The notes under the pieces: model-generated
What the model saw: the letters and a program-made list of their open reading frames with translations, nothing else
Database searches by the model: none
What the model was told of the DNA's origin: nothing
Made by a program: the position numbers and the translations under genes
Source of the DNA: JBBRLA01 sp038231615
Lineage (GTDB): Bacteria > Myxococcota_A > Polyangia > Palsa-1104 > JAEUJZ01
DNA: 20,381 bases
Assembly (NCBI GenBank): GCA_038231615.1
Contig: JBBRLA010000065.1
Coordinates: 1-20,381, forward strand
Direction of reading: 5' to 3'
Shown here: piece after piece, positions 1-7,625 of the stretch
Position numbering within the stretch: position 1 is the stretch's first letter
Layout: each line of letters opens with the position of its first letter

Positions 1-420
1 GCCGAAGTGGCCGTAGCCGCCGGGACTGTGGTGCTTCAGGCGATGCTGGGCCCGCAGGTGCGGGTCGGCGAGCAGGATGCCATTGACCCGGGCCTGGAAC
101 AGCGGCGGGTGCGCCGGGGCGCGGCGGCCACCGACGTGCAAGGTCAGTTCCGGATTGAGCCAGAGTCTGCCGAGACTGACGGTCTCCCGGGTCCATCCCA
201 CGGCGCCGTGGGTGGAGATGTACGCCCCATGCCAGCGTTCGGGGTCGAGTTCCAGATCCACCAGGCTGACCCGCTCGGGGGCGCCGATGGCCCGACGCAG
301 GCCCCGGTCGGGATTGTCGGCCAGCGCCGGCCCGCCCGGCCAGCCCATCAGCACCAGCCGCTCTCGGCAGGGTGGCGGCAGCGCTGAGAGGACAAGATCC
401 AGGTTGGCAGAGTGGCTCAT
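1..420 (-). CDS. Unidentified protein, N-terminal 140 residues (partial, runs off left edge)
   Basis: The minus strand is open from an ATG at 420 to the window edge, giving exactly 140 codons. An in-frame TAG directly precedes the ATG, so no longer start is possible. The protein begins MSHSANLDLVLSALPPPCRE and ends at the edge near HHSPGGYGHFG. I see no signal peptide, membrane segment or catalytic motif that I can name, and I do not recognise the family. It looks cytoplasmic and has a histidine-rich stretch near the visible end. It lies 82 nt downstream of the periplasmic-binding lipoprotein gene on the same strand and may be the last visible member of that transcription unit. The Shine-Dalgarno sequence is weak. 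The reading frame is well supported; the function is unknown. Confidence 0.7.
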   Translation of the reverse strand, partial: MSHSANLDLVLSALPPPCRERLVLMGWPGGPALADNPDRGLRRAIGAPERVSLVDLELDPERWHGAYISTHGAVGWTRETVSLGRLWLNPELTLHVGGRRAPAHPPLFQARVNGILLADPHLRAQHRLKHHSPGGYGHFG

Positions 421-502
421 CTATGTAGAGCTTACGCGGACTTCCCCATGGGGGGTCAAGGGGCGCGACAGTGCGCAGCGGTTGCGCAGGGTTAGCGGTT
501 TT

Positions 503-2437
503 TCACCGGGAGGCGGTCCGGGTGCGCAGCTCGGGGGCGCCGCAGGTCTCCTGCGGGGGCGAAGGAATGATGCGCAGGCCCGCGCCCTCGACGCGGACCA
601 GAAGCGGTGCCCCGGCGCGCTGCCCCCGGGCGTCAAAGCAGATCGATCCGGTGGCGCCGCTCAGGGTGAGGTTGGGCAAGGCCGCCGCGATGCGGGAGGG
701 GCTGCACTCGCGGCGCTCGGCGGGGCCAGCCGGGGTGGCCGGGTTTTGTCCCGGGATTTGTCCCGATCCTTGGCCCTGGCCTTGGCACGCCACCGCGATC
801 AACCGCACGGCGTCGTAGCCCAGGGCGTCCAGGGCGCCGGGTTCCTCGCCATAGGCTTGCTGGTAGCGCTGGGAAAGGGCGGTCAGCGCCGGGTCGTTCA
901 CCTCCACGCCGCCGCTGGAAATGGGGGCCAGCACCGCGCCTTGCAGGTATCGCCCGGCGGTGCGCAAGAGGCGCTCGCCCAGGCCGTCGGCGGTGCCCAA
1001 AAGCATCCGCACGCCGCCGGGCTTGACCGGGACGTTTTGCGTGGGGATCACGCCGGTGGCCGCGAGCTGCGCGGCGATGAGTTCCAGCTGCGGCACCGAG
1101 GCCGGCACGAAGAGCGCCTCGGGGTGCAGGACCAGAAGCTGCTGGGCCTTGTCGGTGAAGGTGGTGGCGCTCTCGGCGTAGCTGAGCTGCCCGACCACCC
1201 GCACCGGCTTGCCGGTCAGCTCGGCGACGAAGGCCTGGGTCATGGCCTTGCCGTAGGCGGTGGTCGGCGCCAGCACCGCCACCGAGGTCAGCCCCTTCTG
1301 GGCCAAAAACCGCGCCAGTCCCCGGGCCCGGGCGGCGTTGCTGCGCAGAAGGTGGAACACCGCCCCCGCCGGGGCCCCTTCGTCCAGGGCGGGGCTCAAA
1401 TCGATGAGCGGAATGCCCCGGGGCCCGGTGACCGGGTAAAGCTTGCTGGCATCGCCCTCCCTTTTGGGAGAGCCGATCAGGACCAGGGCCCCCTCATCCA
1501 GCAGCGCGCCCGCGGCGCCGAGCAGGTCGGTCGCGGCGCCATCCCGCACCCGCAGGTCGGTGATCTGACGATTGCCCATAACCCCGGTGGCCCCGATCAG
1601 CTCGGCGCCCAGGAGCGCCCCGCGCAGCACCCGGTCCCCCAGCGCCCGATCCTTTCCCGAAAGCGGCAGGAGCAGCCCCACGATGGTGCGCGGTTCTATC
1701 GAAGCCCGCGAACCCGACGAAGTGGCGGCATGGGCGCTGTCGGTGAGCAAGGCGAAGCGCCGCTGCCAGTCCGGCTGATCCAAAGGAGGCAGCGCCGCGA
1801 TCAGGCGGCTGGCCTGCTCGCGCACGTAGGCCTGCTCCACCTTTTGGACGCCGGCCCCGTGGTAGTAGCGATCGTATTCCCGCAGTGCGTCTTTCGGGCT
1901 GCCATCCCGTCGCAGGATGTCGGCCAGCACTGCGTGCAGCTCGGTGCCGTCATCACTGTCGACAATCTGCTCGGCGAAGGGTTGCAAGAGCCGCCGGCCG
2001 CCGGCCAGGTCCCCCAGATGATACAGGGACAGCCCCAGCAGGTAGCGCGCCCGGGCCACCACTGCCTCGGAAGGCGGCGCCGAAATACCCGATCGTTCGC
2101 CAGGCTGGGCCAGGGGCAGGACCAGATCCCGGGCCTGCGCCGGGTCCTTGAGGCTCAGGGCGGCCCGCGCCTGTAGTAGCGTCGCCTCGGCGGCCAGCGG
2201 ATCGTCGCCGTGCTGCGCCAGAAAGCGGGACAGCTCCTTTTGCGCGGTGGCGGGGTCGCCCTGCTCCAGCGTCTGCCGGGCGCGGGCGTAATCGGCCTCG
2301 GCTTCCTTGTTGGGAGAATGAATCTCGGCGGCGCGGGGGTCGAAGCGCCGCGGACAGCCTGCCGTGGCCAGAAGTCCCAGGACCACGCCGATCAAGGTGC
2401 CGTTCCTGCCGCGGGCCGGCCTTCTCTTGGGTACCAT
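503..2437 (-). CDS. TPR / periplasmic-binding-protein lipoprotein (LpoA-like or Leu/Ile/Val-binding type)
   Basis: The product is a 644-residue exported lipoprotein. A basic N-terminus (KRRPARGR) is followed by a hydrophobic segment and the lipobox-like ATAGC, with the lipidated Cys at residue 28. Residues about 43-210 are Ala- and Leu-rich helices with a tetratricopeptide pattern (for example ADYARARQTLEQGDPATAQKE). From about residue 250 a type I periplasmic-binding fold follows, starting with TIVGLLLPLSGKDRALGDRV and including a later YGKAMTQAF segment. This architecture (TPR plus Peripla_BP_6) is that of LpoA-type penicillin-binding-protein activators and their relatives. A solute-binding role is the alternative. 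A Gly/Gln-rich stretch (QGQGQGSGQIPGQ) near residue 550 is probably a loop. The ATG has only a weak AGG upstream. The gene lies 79 nt downstream of the methyltransferase gene, same strand. Confidence 0.85.
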   Translation of the reverse strand: MVPKRRPARGRNGTLIGVVLGLLATAGCPRRFDPRAAEIHSPNKEAEADYARARQTLEQGDPATAQKELSRFLAQHGDDPLAAEATLLQARAALSLKDPAQARDLVLPLAQPGERSGISAPPSEAVVARARYLLGLSLYHLGDLAGGRRLLQPFAEQIVDSDDGTELHAVLADILRRDGSPKDALREYDRYYHGAGVQKVEQAYVREQASRLIAALPPLDQPDWQRRFALLTDSAHAATSSGSRASIEPRTIVGLLLPLSGKDRALGDRVLRGALLGAELIGATGVMGNRQITDLRVRDGAATDLLGAAGALLDEGALVLIGSPKREGDASKLYPVTGPRGIPLIDLSPALDEGAPAGAVFHLLRSNAARARGLARFLAQKGLTSVAVLAPTTAYGKAMTQAFVAELTGKPVRVVGQLSYAESATTFTDKAQQLLVLHPEALFVPASVPQLELIAAQLAATGVIPTQNVPVKPGGVRMLLGTADGLGERLLRTAGRYLQGAVLAPISSGGVEVNDPALTALSQRYQQAYGEEPGALDALGYDAVRLIAVACQGQGQGSGQIPGQNPATPAGPAERRECSPSRIAAALPNLTLSGATGSICFDARGQRAGAPLLVRVEGAGLRIIPSPPQETCGAPELRTRTASR

Positions 2438-2516
2438 GGCCTGCGACGGTATCAGCCCATCTCATGGGTCGCAACTTTCTGGCACCCTCTGAGAAACCGG
2501 CCCGCCGCTGCCGCCG

Positions 2517-3416
2517 TCACAGCCCGTGCAGAATCGCCAGGATCTCCCCTTCCTGCTGCCGCGCCAGCTCGGCGAAGCGGCAACCCGAATCCAGGAGCAG
2601 CCCCGGCAGTGCCATCGGCAAGAGAGGCCGCCGCAGGGGCACCTCCGCCTCTTGTAGGTTGGACTTGGGCGCCACGCCCGGCCGGCTCCCCTTCACCCGA
2701 TAGCCCGGCGACAGGGGCCCCAGGCGGGAGGTCTCCATGCGGGACCAGAAATAGCGGAAGTCGACTTCCGAAAAACCGGCCTTGCGCAGCGCCGCCATGA
2801 CCTGGGCCGGCCGCACGGGGGCCTCGTTCTCGGAGGTGTGCTCGTGGACCAGAGCGCCGATGAGCGGGGTCGGCTCGAAGGCGGCGAAGCGACCCCCCGG
2901 GTGCAGCACCCGGTGGATCTCGGTCAAAAGCGGTCCCAGCGGCTCGATGTGGTGCAGTACCAGGTTGGCTACCACCAGGTCGAAGGCGCCGTCGGCGAAG
3001 GGCAAGTCCCCGGCATCGGCGATGAGGAAGCGCAGGCCCGCCTGCCCTCCGTGCCGCTCCGCCGCGGCCCAGATCTGCTTGGGCACGGCGTCCGTGGCCC
3101 ACACACTGGCCGCCCCGCAGCGCGAGAGCGCCAGCGAGAGCAGGCACTCCCCTGCCCCCAGGTCGAGCACGCGCTTGCCGCGCAACGCCTGGGTGTCCAG
3201 AAGGTCCAGCCCGCGGAGGATGCGCAGCCCCGAGGCGAAGGCCTCGCGCTCGAAGCCCTCCTGCCGGGCGCGGTGCTGCCGGACGACCTGGCTGTCGACG
3301 TGGTAGTAGGCGAACTCGCGCTCGGCGGACCACGGCGGCCGGCCCCGCAAGATGCGCCAGAGGTTATACCGCCACTCCGTCGCCGCGCTGGACCAATTCT
3401 TGGATAACCGCGTCAT
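2517..3416 (-). CDS. Class I SAM-dependent methyltransferase
   Basis: This 299-residue protein has a Rossmann-type methyltransferase core. Motif I is LDLGAGE (residues 84-90), an acidic residue ends the second strand in WATD (about 109), DAGDLPF (134-140) fits motif III, and NLVLHHIEP followed by HRVLHPGGR fits motifs IV-V. The fold matches the Methyltransf_11 family. The substrate cannot be read from the sequence. I chose the ATG at 3416 because AGGA lies 9 nt upstream. A GTG at 3461 would add 15 residues, but its purine run abuts the codon, and a TATAAC -10-like box lies just upstream of it. The extra C-terminal 100 residues (from about 200) have no motif I can name. It probably heads the minus-strand group that includes the TPR lipoprotein. 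Confidence 0.85.
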   Translation of the reverse strand: MTRLSKNWSSAATEWRYNLWRILRGRPPWSAEREFAYYHVDSQVVRQHRARQEGFEREAFASGLRILRGLDLLDTQALRGKRVLDLGAGECLLSLALSRCGAASVWATDAVPKQIWAAAERHGGQAGLRFLIADAGDLPFADGAFDLVVANLVLHHIEPLGPLLTEIHRVLHPGGRFAAFEPTPLIGALVHEHTSENEAPVRPAQVMAALRKAGFSEVDFRYFWSRMETSRLGPLSPGYRVKGSRPGVAPKSNLQEAEVPLRRPLLPMALPGLLLDSGCRFAELARQQEGEILAILHGL

Positions 3417-3470
3417 TGTGACGAATCCTAGCGACAAATTGCCGGACGAGGGAAGGGCCACGCCCTTTCG

Positions 3471-3476
3471 GACGTT
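3471..3476 (-). promoter_or_regulatory. Possible -10 box of the methyltransferase gene
   Basis: On the minus strand the sequence TATAAC sits about 10 nt upstream of the GTG at 3461. It would place a transcript start near that codon, leaving the ATG at 3416 as the first well-placed start. No convincing -35 box is visible, so this is only a candidate. Confidence 0.3.
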
Positions 3477-3516
3477 ATACTAAGCAGGAGACTCAGATGT
3501 GATGCAGGTCTCGCTC

Positions 3517-3571
3517 ACCGCGGCGCTTCGCGCTTCGCGATAAACAACCGCGGCGCTTAGCGTTTCGCGAT
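3517..3571. repeat. Two 25-bp direct repeats with a 30-bp period
   Basis: The units lie at 3517-3541 and 3547-3571. They are identical except for two substitutions, and each runs from ACCGCGGCGCTT to TTCGCGAT. Each is GC-rich with partial internal symmetry (for example CGCTTAGCG in the second copy). They sit in the gap between the divergent methyltransferase and DUF1571-like genes, upstream of both. They could be a pair of binding sites or a short local duplication. Confidence 0.75.
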
Positions 3572-3619
3572 TGAACTCCGACGCACCGTGTCGTCGTTTT
3601 TATAGACTGAACATGCGTC

Positions 3620-3650
3620 TTGGTGATACCGCGTCAAACTCTGCTATCAT
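3620..3650 (+). promoter_or_regulatory. Weak candidate promoter for the DUF1571-like gene
   Basis: TTGGTG (3620-3625) and TATCAT (3645-3650) are separated by 19 nt, in a stretch less GC-rich than its surroundings. They would give a 5' leader of about 85 nt before the ATG at 3742. Both boxes are imperfect and the spacing is long. Confidence 0.3.
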
Positions 3651-3741
3651 CAGTGTGATTCAGGTCGCTGGACAGACCGGCCCAGGCGATCGCCCTGAAA
3701 GTCAGCTCGTTCGTTGGTTGGGGAAAAAGGAGGATTCCAAT

Positions 3742-4590
3742 ATGTTCCGTGTGTTGGCCATGCTAGTGCTCTTTGCCGCGGTGCTTCAAGGGCGACCTCG
3801 GATCGCACAGGCCGCCGAGCCCATGGAGGCGCTCTCGGCGATGCAGGCGGCGGCGAGCCAGTTGGACGGCTACTCGGCGACGCAGCTCAAGCGGGAGCGG
3901 TTCGGCGATCAGCTCGGGCCGGCGGAGACCCTGGCGGTCAAGTTCCGTCGCGGCCGGGTGTATCTTCATGTCCTGAGCGGGGCCCGCGAGGGGGCGGAGG
4001 CGCTCTACGTCCCCGGCGAAAACGACGGCAAGGTGCGCCTCCACAAGGGCAGCTTCCCCGACGTGACACTGAACCTGGACCCGCATGGTTCGTTGGTCAT
4101 GGACCGGCAGCACCACCCGATCGAGCACGCCGGGGTGACCTATGTGGTCGAGACGGTGATGTCCAACGTGCAGCGGGCCGATGCGGCAGGCGAGGGGCAC
4201 ATGCGCTTCCTGCCGCCCACCGCGGTGCAGGGGCGCCCCGCCGACGTGATCGAGATGATGACGCCGTTCCGCACCACCCGGCAGACCGTGCAGAAAGGCG
4301 AGGACCTGTGGGCGGTAGCTCGTCGGCTGCGCGTCGATCCGGGGGTGCTGCTTCACGCCAACGGCCTGAAGCGGCCGGGGTCCCTGTCCGCGGGGACGGT
4401 GCTGCAGGTCCCGGCCTACTACGGCACCCGCACGGTGGTGACAGTGGACCGGCAGAGCCACTTGCCCAGCCGCCTCGAGGTCTATGACGGCAAGGGGCGG
4501 ATCTACGAACTATATGAATGGTCCCGCTTCGACACCACGCCACTGACCGACCGCGACTTCGACCCCGACAACCCGGCCTACCACTTTTAG
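3742..4590 (+). CDS. Exported DUF1571-like protein with an embedded LysM domain
   Basis: The start is fixed by an excellent AAGGAGG six nucleotides upstream and by a signal peptide that begins there (MFRVLAMLVLFAAVLQ, cleavage near AQA-AEP, residue 24). An upstream in-frame TTG at 3571 is much less likely. The mature part (about 25-175) and the C-terminus (about 229-282, with LPSRLEVYD, a YELYEW segment and the ending TDRDFDPDNPAYHF) resemble DUF1571 proteins. Between them, residues about 178-226 form a LysM-like module (VQKGEDLWAVARRL, then DPGVLLHANGL, then GTVLQVP), which usually binds peptidoglycan sugars. The protein is 282 residues. A periplasmic, wall-associated role is inferred; the activity is unknown. 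Its stop codon overlaps the stop of the convergent TPR gene. Confidence 0.8.
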   Translation: MFRVLAMLVLFAAVLQGRPRIAQAAEPMEALSAMQAAASQLDGYSATQLKRERFGDQLGPAETLAVKFRRGRVYLHVLSGAREGAEALYVPGENDGKVRLHKGSFPDVTLNLDPHGSLVMDRQHHPIEHAGVTYVVETVMSNVQRADAAGEGHMRFLPPTAVQGRPADVIEMMTPFRTTRQTVQKGEDLWAVARRLRVDPGVLLHANGLKRPGSLSAGTVLQVPAYYGTRTVVTVDRQSHLPSRLEVYDGKGRIYELYEWSRFDTTPLTDRDFDPDNPAYHF

Positions 4591-5375
4591 AACGAGAAGG
4601 AGAGCGCGCCGGAGCTGGGCGTGACCCGCACCTGCAGCGGGGTCTTCTTGGCCCGCTGCCCGAACCACACGCCGGTCCACACCACGCCCGCCACCACCGC
4701 CACCGCGCCGATGGCGGAAAGGGCGATGCCGGCGCTACCCAGGGCGCGGCTGCGGTCCTGGAGGTCCTGCACGGTCATGTCGAAGGGGTTGGCCTGGAGC
4801 CGGTCGATCACCGCGCGGGATGACTGGGTGGCGCCGATGCTGAGTCCCCCGCCGATCAAAAGTACGGTGGCGCCGCCCGCCATGAGCCCCAGCGCCGGCC
4901 AGGGGACCCGCGACGGGGACGGGGCGGCGGCGGCGCGGGCCGCGACGAGGGCGTCGAGCTGCAGGACCTGGCCCCGGATAGCGGGGGCGTCGGGGGCGTC
5001 GGGGCGCTCGGTGAGGTAGCGGCGCAGGTAGTCAGCGGCGCCGGCTGGGTCTTCCATTTTTTCGGCGACCTTGCCCAGGTTGTACAGGAGGTCGGGCAGG
5101 TGGGACAGGCGGTAGGCTTCCTGGAACTCGGCCATGGCCGCGCCATAGTCGGCGGCGGCGTAGTGGCTGGTGCCGGCGTCGTAGTGCTGGCGGGCCTTTT
5201 GCAGCGTGCGACGGGAGGGGGGGGCCAAGGAGGCGGCCTCGTCACCCGTGAGCGCGGAGGCGTCGGGGCGGGCGGTCTCCTGTGACGAGGCCGACAGGGG
5301 CCAGCCGGGACAGGTAAGGGCCAGTGCTAGGGCCAGGACGGCGGATGGAGGGCGACGCTTTGATGATGTGACCAT
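4587..5375 (-). CDS. TPR-containing envelope protein with two C-terminal transmembrane helices
   Basis: The 262-residue product starts with a basic n-region and hydrophobic stretch (SSKRRPPSAVLALALALTC) that fits a signal peptide. Residues about 57-125 are TPR-like (ARQHYDAGTSHYAAADYGAA, then LPDLLYNLGKVAEKMEDPAGA). Two hydrophobic helices follow at about 160-182 and 214-238, with a short polar tail. This arrangement is common in myxobacterial envelope proteins of unknown function. The ATG at 5375 was chosen because the signal peptide begins there. Longer forms from upstream in-frame codons up to 5513 are possible, and none has a strong Shine-Dalgarno sequence. The gene converges on the DUF1571-like gene with a 4-nt overlap. 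Its start region faces the MutS-like gene, so the two may share a divergent promoter region. Confidence 0.75.
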   Translation of the reverse strand: MVTSSKRRPPSAVLALALALTCPGWPLSASSQETARPDASALTGDEAASLAPPSRRTLQKARQHYDAGTSHYAAADYGAAMAEFQEAYRLSHLPDLLYNLGKVAEKMEDPAGAADYLRRYLTERPDAPDAPAIRGQVLQLDALVAARAAAAPSPSRVPWPALGLMAGGATVLLIGGGLSIGATQSSRAVIDRLQANPFDMTVQDLQDRSRALGSAGIALSAIGAVAVVAGVVWTGVWFGQRAKKTPLQVRVTPSSGALSFSF

Positions 5376-5511
5376 GGCTATTCTTTGCCAGGGTAGCATG
5401 GAGAACCCTGTTGTGAGCAAGGATCGAGGATTGACCTCGCGGGCTTTCGACGGAAGCGGGAACCGGCGGCCAGGGATTGGCCGGGGGCGACAAAGGCGGC
5501 AAGATACCCGC

Positions 5512-7611
5512 ATGTCCGCGAGCCATCCTTCTATTTCTGGCGACCTCGACGAACCGCGCGCGGCCTACCAGGGTCGTCTTCAGCAGGCCCTGCTCGAAAT
5601 GGCGCGCACCGACCGGCTGGCGGGCCGCATCGGCTCGCTGCGCTTCCTGTGCTTTGGCGCCATCCTTTTCTTCGGCGTCGCCGCCGCCGAGAGCTGGCCC
5701 AAAGGAGTACCCCCATCGGCCCTGGCCCTGCTGGCGGGCCTGTCGCTCTTCGCCTTCGTCGCCCTCATCATCCGCCACGGGCTGGTCCTGAACCAGAGCG
5801 AGCGGGCGCGGCACCTGGTGGAAATCAACCGCAAGGGCCTGCGCCGGTTCGGAGGCGAATGGCGGAGCGAACCCATCCCCGAGGCCGCCGGGATCTACGC
5901 CAAAAGCCATGATGGCACCGAGGACTGGCCGGCCTACGCGGTGGACCTGGATCTCTTCGGCCCGTCCTCGCTGATGCAGCTTTGCGATGCGACTCATACT
6001 TCCCTTGGCGAGCAGGCCCTGCGACGGGCGCTGTCACGCGCCGCCGAACCCGGGGAAAACACCGGCGCCTCGGGCCCTGCCTCCATCGCCGAGTGGCAGC
6101 AACGGCAGGATGCGGTACGCGAACTGGCCCCGCTTTTGGACCTGCGACAGGCCCTGGAGGTCGAAGGACGGGTGCTCTCGGACGTGCTGAAAGGCGCCGG
6201 GGCCATGAAGATTACGACCGGCGGCCGCCCCCGGGCCCCGAATAAGCCCGATCCCACGCCGCTTTTGCGCTGGGCCGAGGGCACGCCGCTCCTCACCGGG
6301 CCCCAGCCCTACCTGGTCTGGCTTTCGTACCTTCCGCTTTTGACCGTCCCGATCTTCCTGCTCGCCGTCAGCCTCCCGGGGGCCGGGCGCATCCCCGGGC
6401 TCAACGCGGTGCTCTTTGGCCTGGTCATGGGCCAGGTCCTCCTGCTGCTGCACACCGCGCCCCGGATCAAGCAGATCATCGAGGCGGTGGGCGCGCGCGA
6501 GACCTCGTTCTCCGCGTATGCACAGATGCTGACCCTGCTTTCCCAAGCGCCGCTGCACACCCCGGGGAACCAGGCGCTGAAGGCGGCGCTTCATTCCGGG
6601 CCGGCACCCGGCGGAGATCCCCAAGCACACGGCGCACAGAAGGGCCCGGCCCAGCACATGCGCCGCCTCCAGGGCTACTACGCCAGCCTGAACCTGCGCC
6701 AGAACCCGATCATGTGGCTGCCCCTGAACGGCCTCTTGCTCTGGGATCTCTACTTCGCGTTGCGCATCGAACGCTGGCAAGTGGAGGTCGGCGCACGCCT
6801 GCGGGACTGGCTTACCGCCCTTGGCGAACTGGAGGCCCGCGCCAGCCTGGCCGGCCTGGCCCACGACAACCCCGCCTGGACCTGGCCCCGTCTGGTCTCC
6901 AGCCCTGCGCAGTTTGCCGCCGACGACCTGGGGCACCCCCTGATCGCCGCCGACAAGCGGGTCGGCAACGACGTCGCCCTCCCCGGCCCAGGTGGGGCCT
7001 GGCTGCTGACCGGCTCCAACATGTCGGGCAAGAGCACCCTGCTGCGCTCCATCGGTCTGTGCCAGGTGATGGCGCAAGCCGGCGCCCCGGTGTGCGCCCG
7101 CCGCGCCGCTCTTTCCCCGCTGCGCCTGCGCACCGTCATGCGCGTCGACGACAGCCTGGCGCAGGGCGTGTCCCACTTCTACGCCGAACTGCGCCGCCTG
7201 AAGGACACCGTGGACGCCGCCCGGGGGCCCGCGTCTTCATCTTCCGCGTCTTCATCTGGCTCTACCCTGTGCTACCTCCTCGACGAGATCCTCCACGGCA
7301 CCAACACCCGCGAGCGCGAGCTGGGCGCGCGGGCGATCATCCGCATGCTCTGCAAAAGCGGGGCGGTGGGGGCCGTCTCGACTCACGATCTGAGCCTGGC
7401 CAGCCTGGAACAGGAGACCTCGGGCGCAGTGGTCAACGTCCACTTCACCGAGATCATCCAGGGCGACCAGATGACCTTCGATTATCGCCTGCGTCCCGGT
7501 CCGGTGCAGACCACCAACGCCCTGCGCCTGATGCGCCTGTGCGGCATCGACCTGGATTTCGCGGAACCACCCGACCATCCCCCGGTAGCCAGCGCCCCCA
7601 AGGGAGGCTAG
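5512..7611 (+). CDS. Membrane-anchored MutS-family ATPase
   Basis: The 699-residue protein ends in a MutS-type ABC ATPase: Walker A GSNMSGKST (501-509), DDSLAQGVSHFYAEL (546-560), Walker B CYLLDE (587-592) followed by HGTNTRERE, and STHDLS (623-628). The middle carries MutS core-like helices, including LGEQALRRAL (165-174). It lacks the MutS mismatch-recognition domain. It has hydrophobic helices at about 44-60, 68-88, 267-288 and 297-314, and perhaps 397-415, so it is probably a membrane protein. Membrane MutS homologues are known from genomes, but their role is unclear. An in-frame 15-nt duplication gives ASSSSASSS (574-582) just before Walker B. I chose the ATG at 5512; upstream in-frame codons to 5206 overlap the divergent gene. 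The RBS is weak. The DUF362 gene follows after 14 nt. Confidence 0.85.
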   Translation: MSASHPSISGDLDEPRAAYQGRLQQALLEMARTDRLAGRIGSLRFLCFGAILFFGVAAAESWPKGVPPSALALLAGLSLFAFVALIIRHGLVLNQSERARHLVEINRKGLRRFGGEWRSEPIPEAAGIYAKSHDGTEDWPAYAVDLDLFGPSSLMQLCDATHTSLGEQALRRALSRAAEPGENTGASGPASIAEWQQRQDAVRELAPLLDLRQALEVEGRVLSDVLKGAGAMKITTGGRPRAPNKPDPTPLLRWAEGTPLLTGPQPYLVWLSYLPLLTVPIFLLAVSLPGAGRIPGLNAVLFGLVMGQVLLLLHTAPRIKQIIEAVGARETSFSAYAQMLTLLSQAPLHTPGNQALKAALHSGPAPGGDPQAHGAQKGPAQHMRRLQGYYASLNLRQNPIMWLPLNGLLLWDLYFALRIERWQVEVGARLRDWLTALGELEARASLAGLAHDNPAWTWPRLVSSPAQFAADDLGHPLIAADKRVGNDVALPGPGGAWLLTGSNMSGKSTLLRSIGLCQVMAQAGAPVCARRAALSPLRLRTVMRVDDSLAQGVSHFYAELRRLKDTVDAARGPASSSSASSSGSTLCYLLDEILHGTNTRERELGARAIIRMLCKSGAVGAVSTHDLSLASLEQETSGAVVNVHFTEIIQGDQMTFDYRLRPGPVQTTNALRLMRLCGIDLDFAEPPDHPPVASAPKGG
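7231..7257. repeat. In-frame 15-nt tandem duplication inside the MutS-like gene
   Basis: GCGTCTTCATCT occurs at 7231-7242 and again at 7246-7257. The 15-nt period duplicates five codons into a serine-rich linker just before the Walker B strand. It looks like slippage that kept the frame. Confidence 0.8.
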
Positions 7612-7625
7612 AGTAAATTCACATC

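Noticed and set aside
77..2176. 699-residue plus-strand ORF opposite the TPR lipoprotein
   Set aside because: It is a shadow of the minus-strand gene: Arg/Gly/Gln-rich with no domain pattern, while the opposite strand has a lipobox, TPR and periplasmic-binding motifs.
5206..5511. 102-residue N-terminal extension of the MutS-like protein
   Set aside because: It overlaps the start of the divergent TPR gene, is Arg/Gly-rich and has no family similarity; the ATG at 5512 gives a sensible N-terminus.
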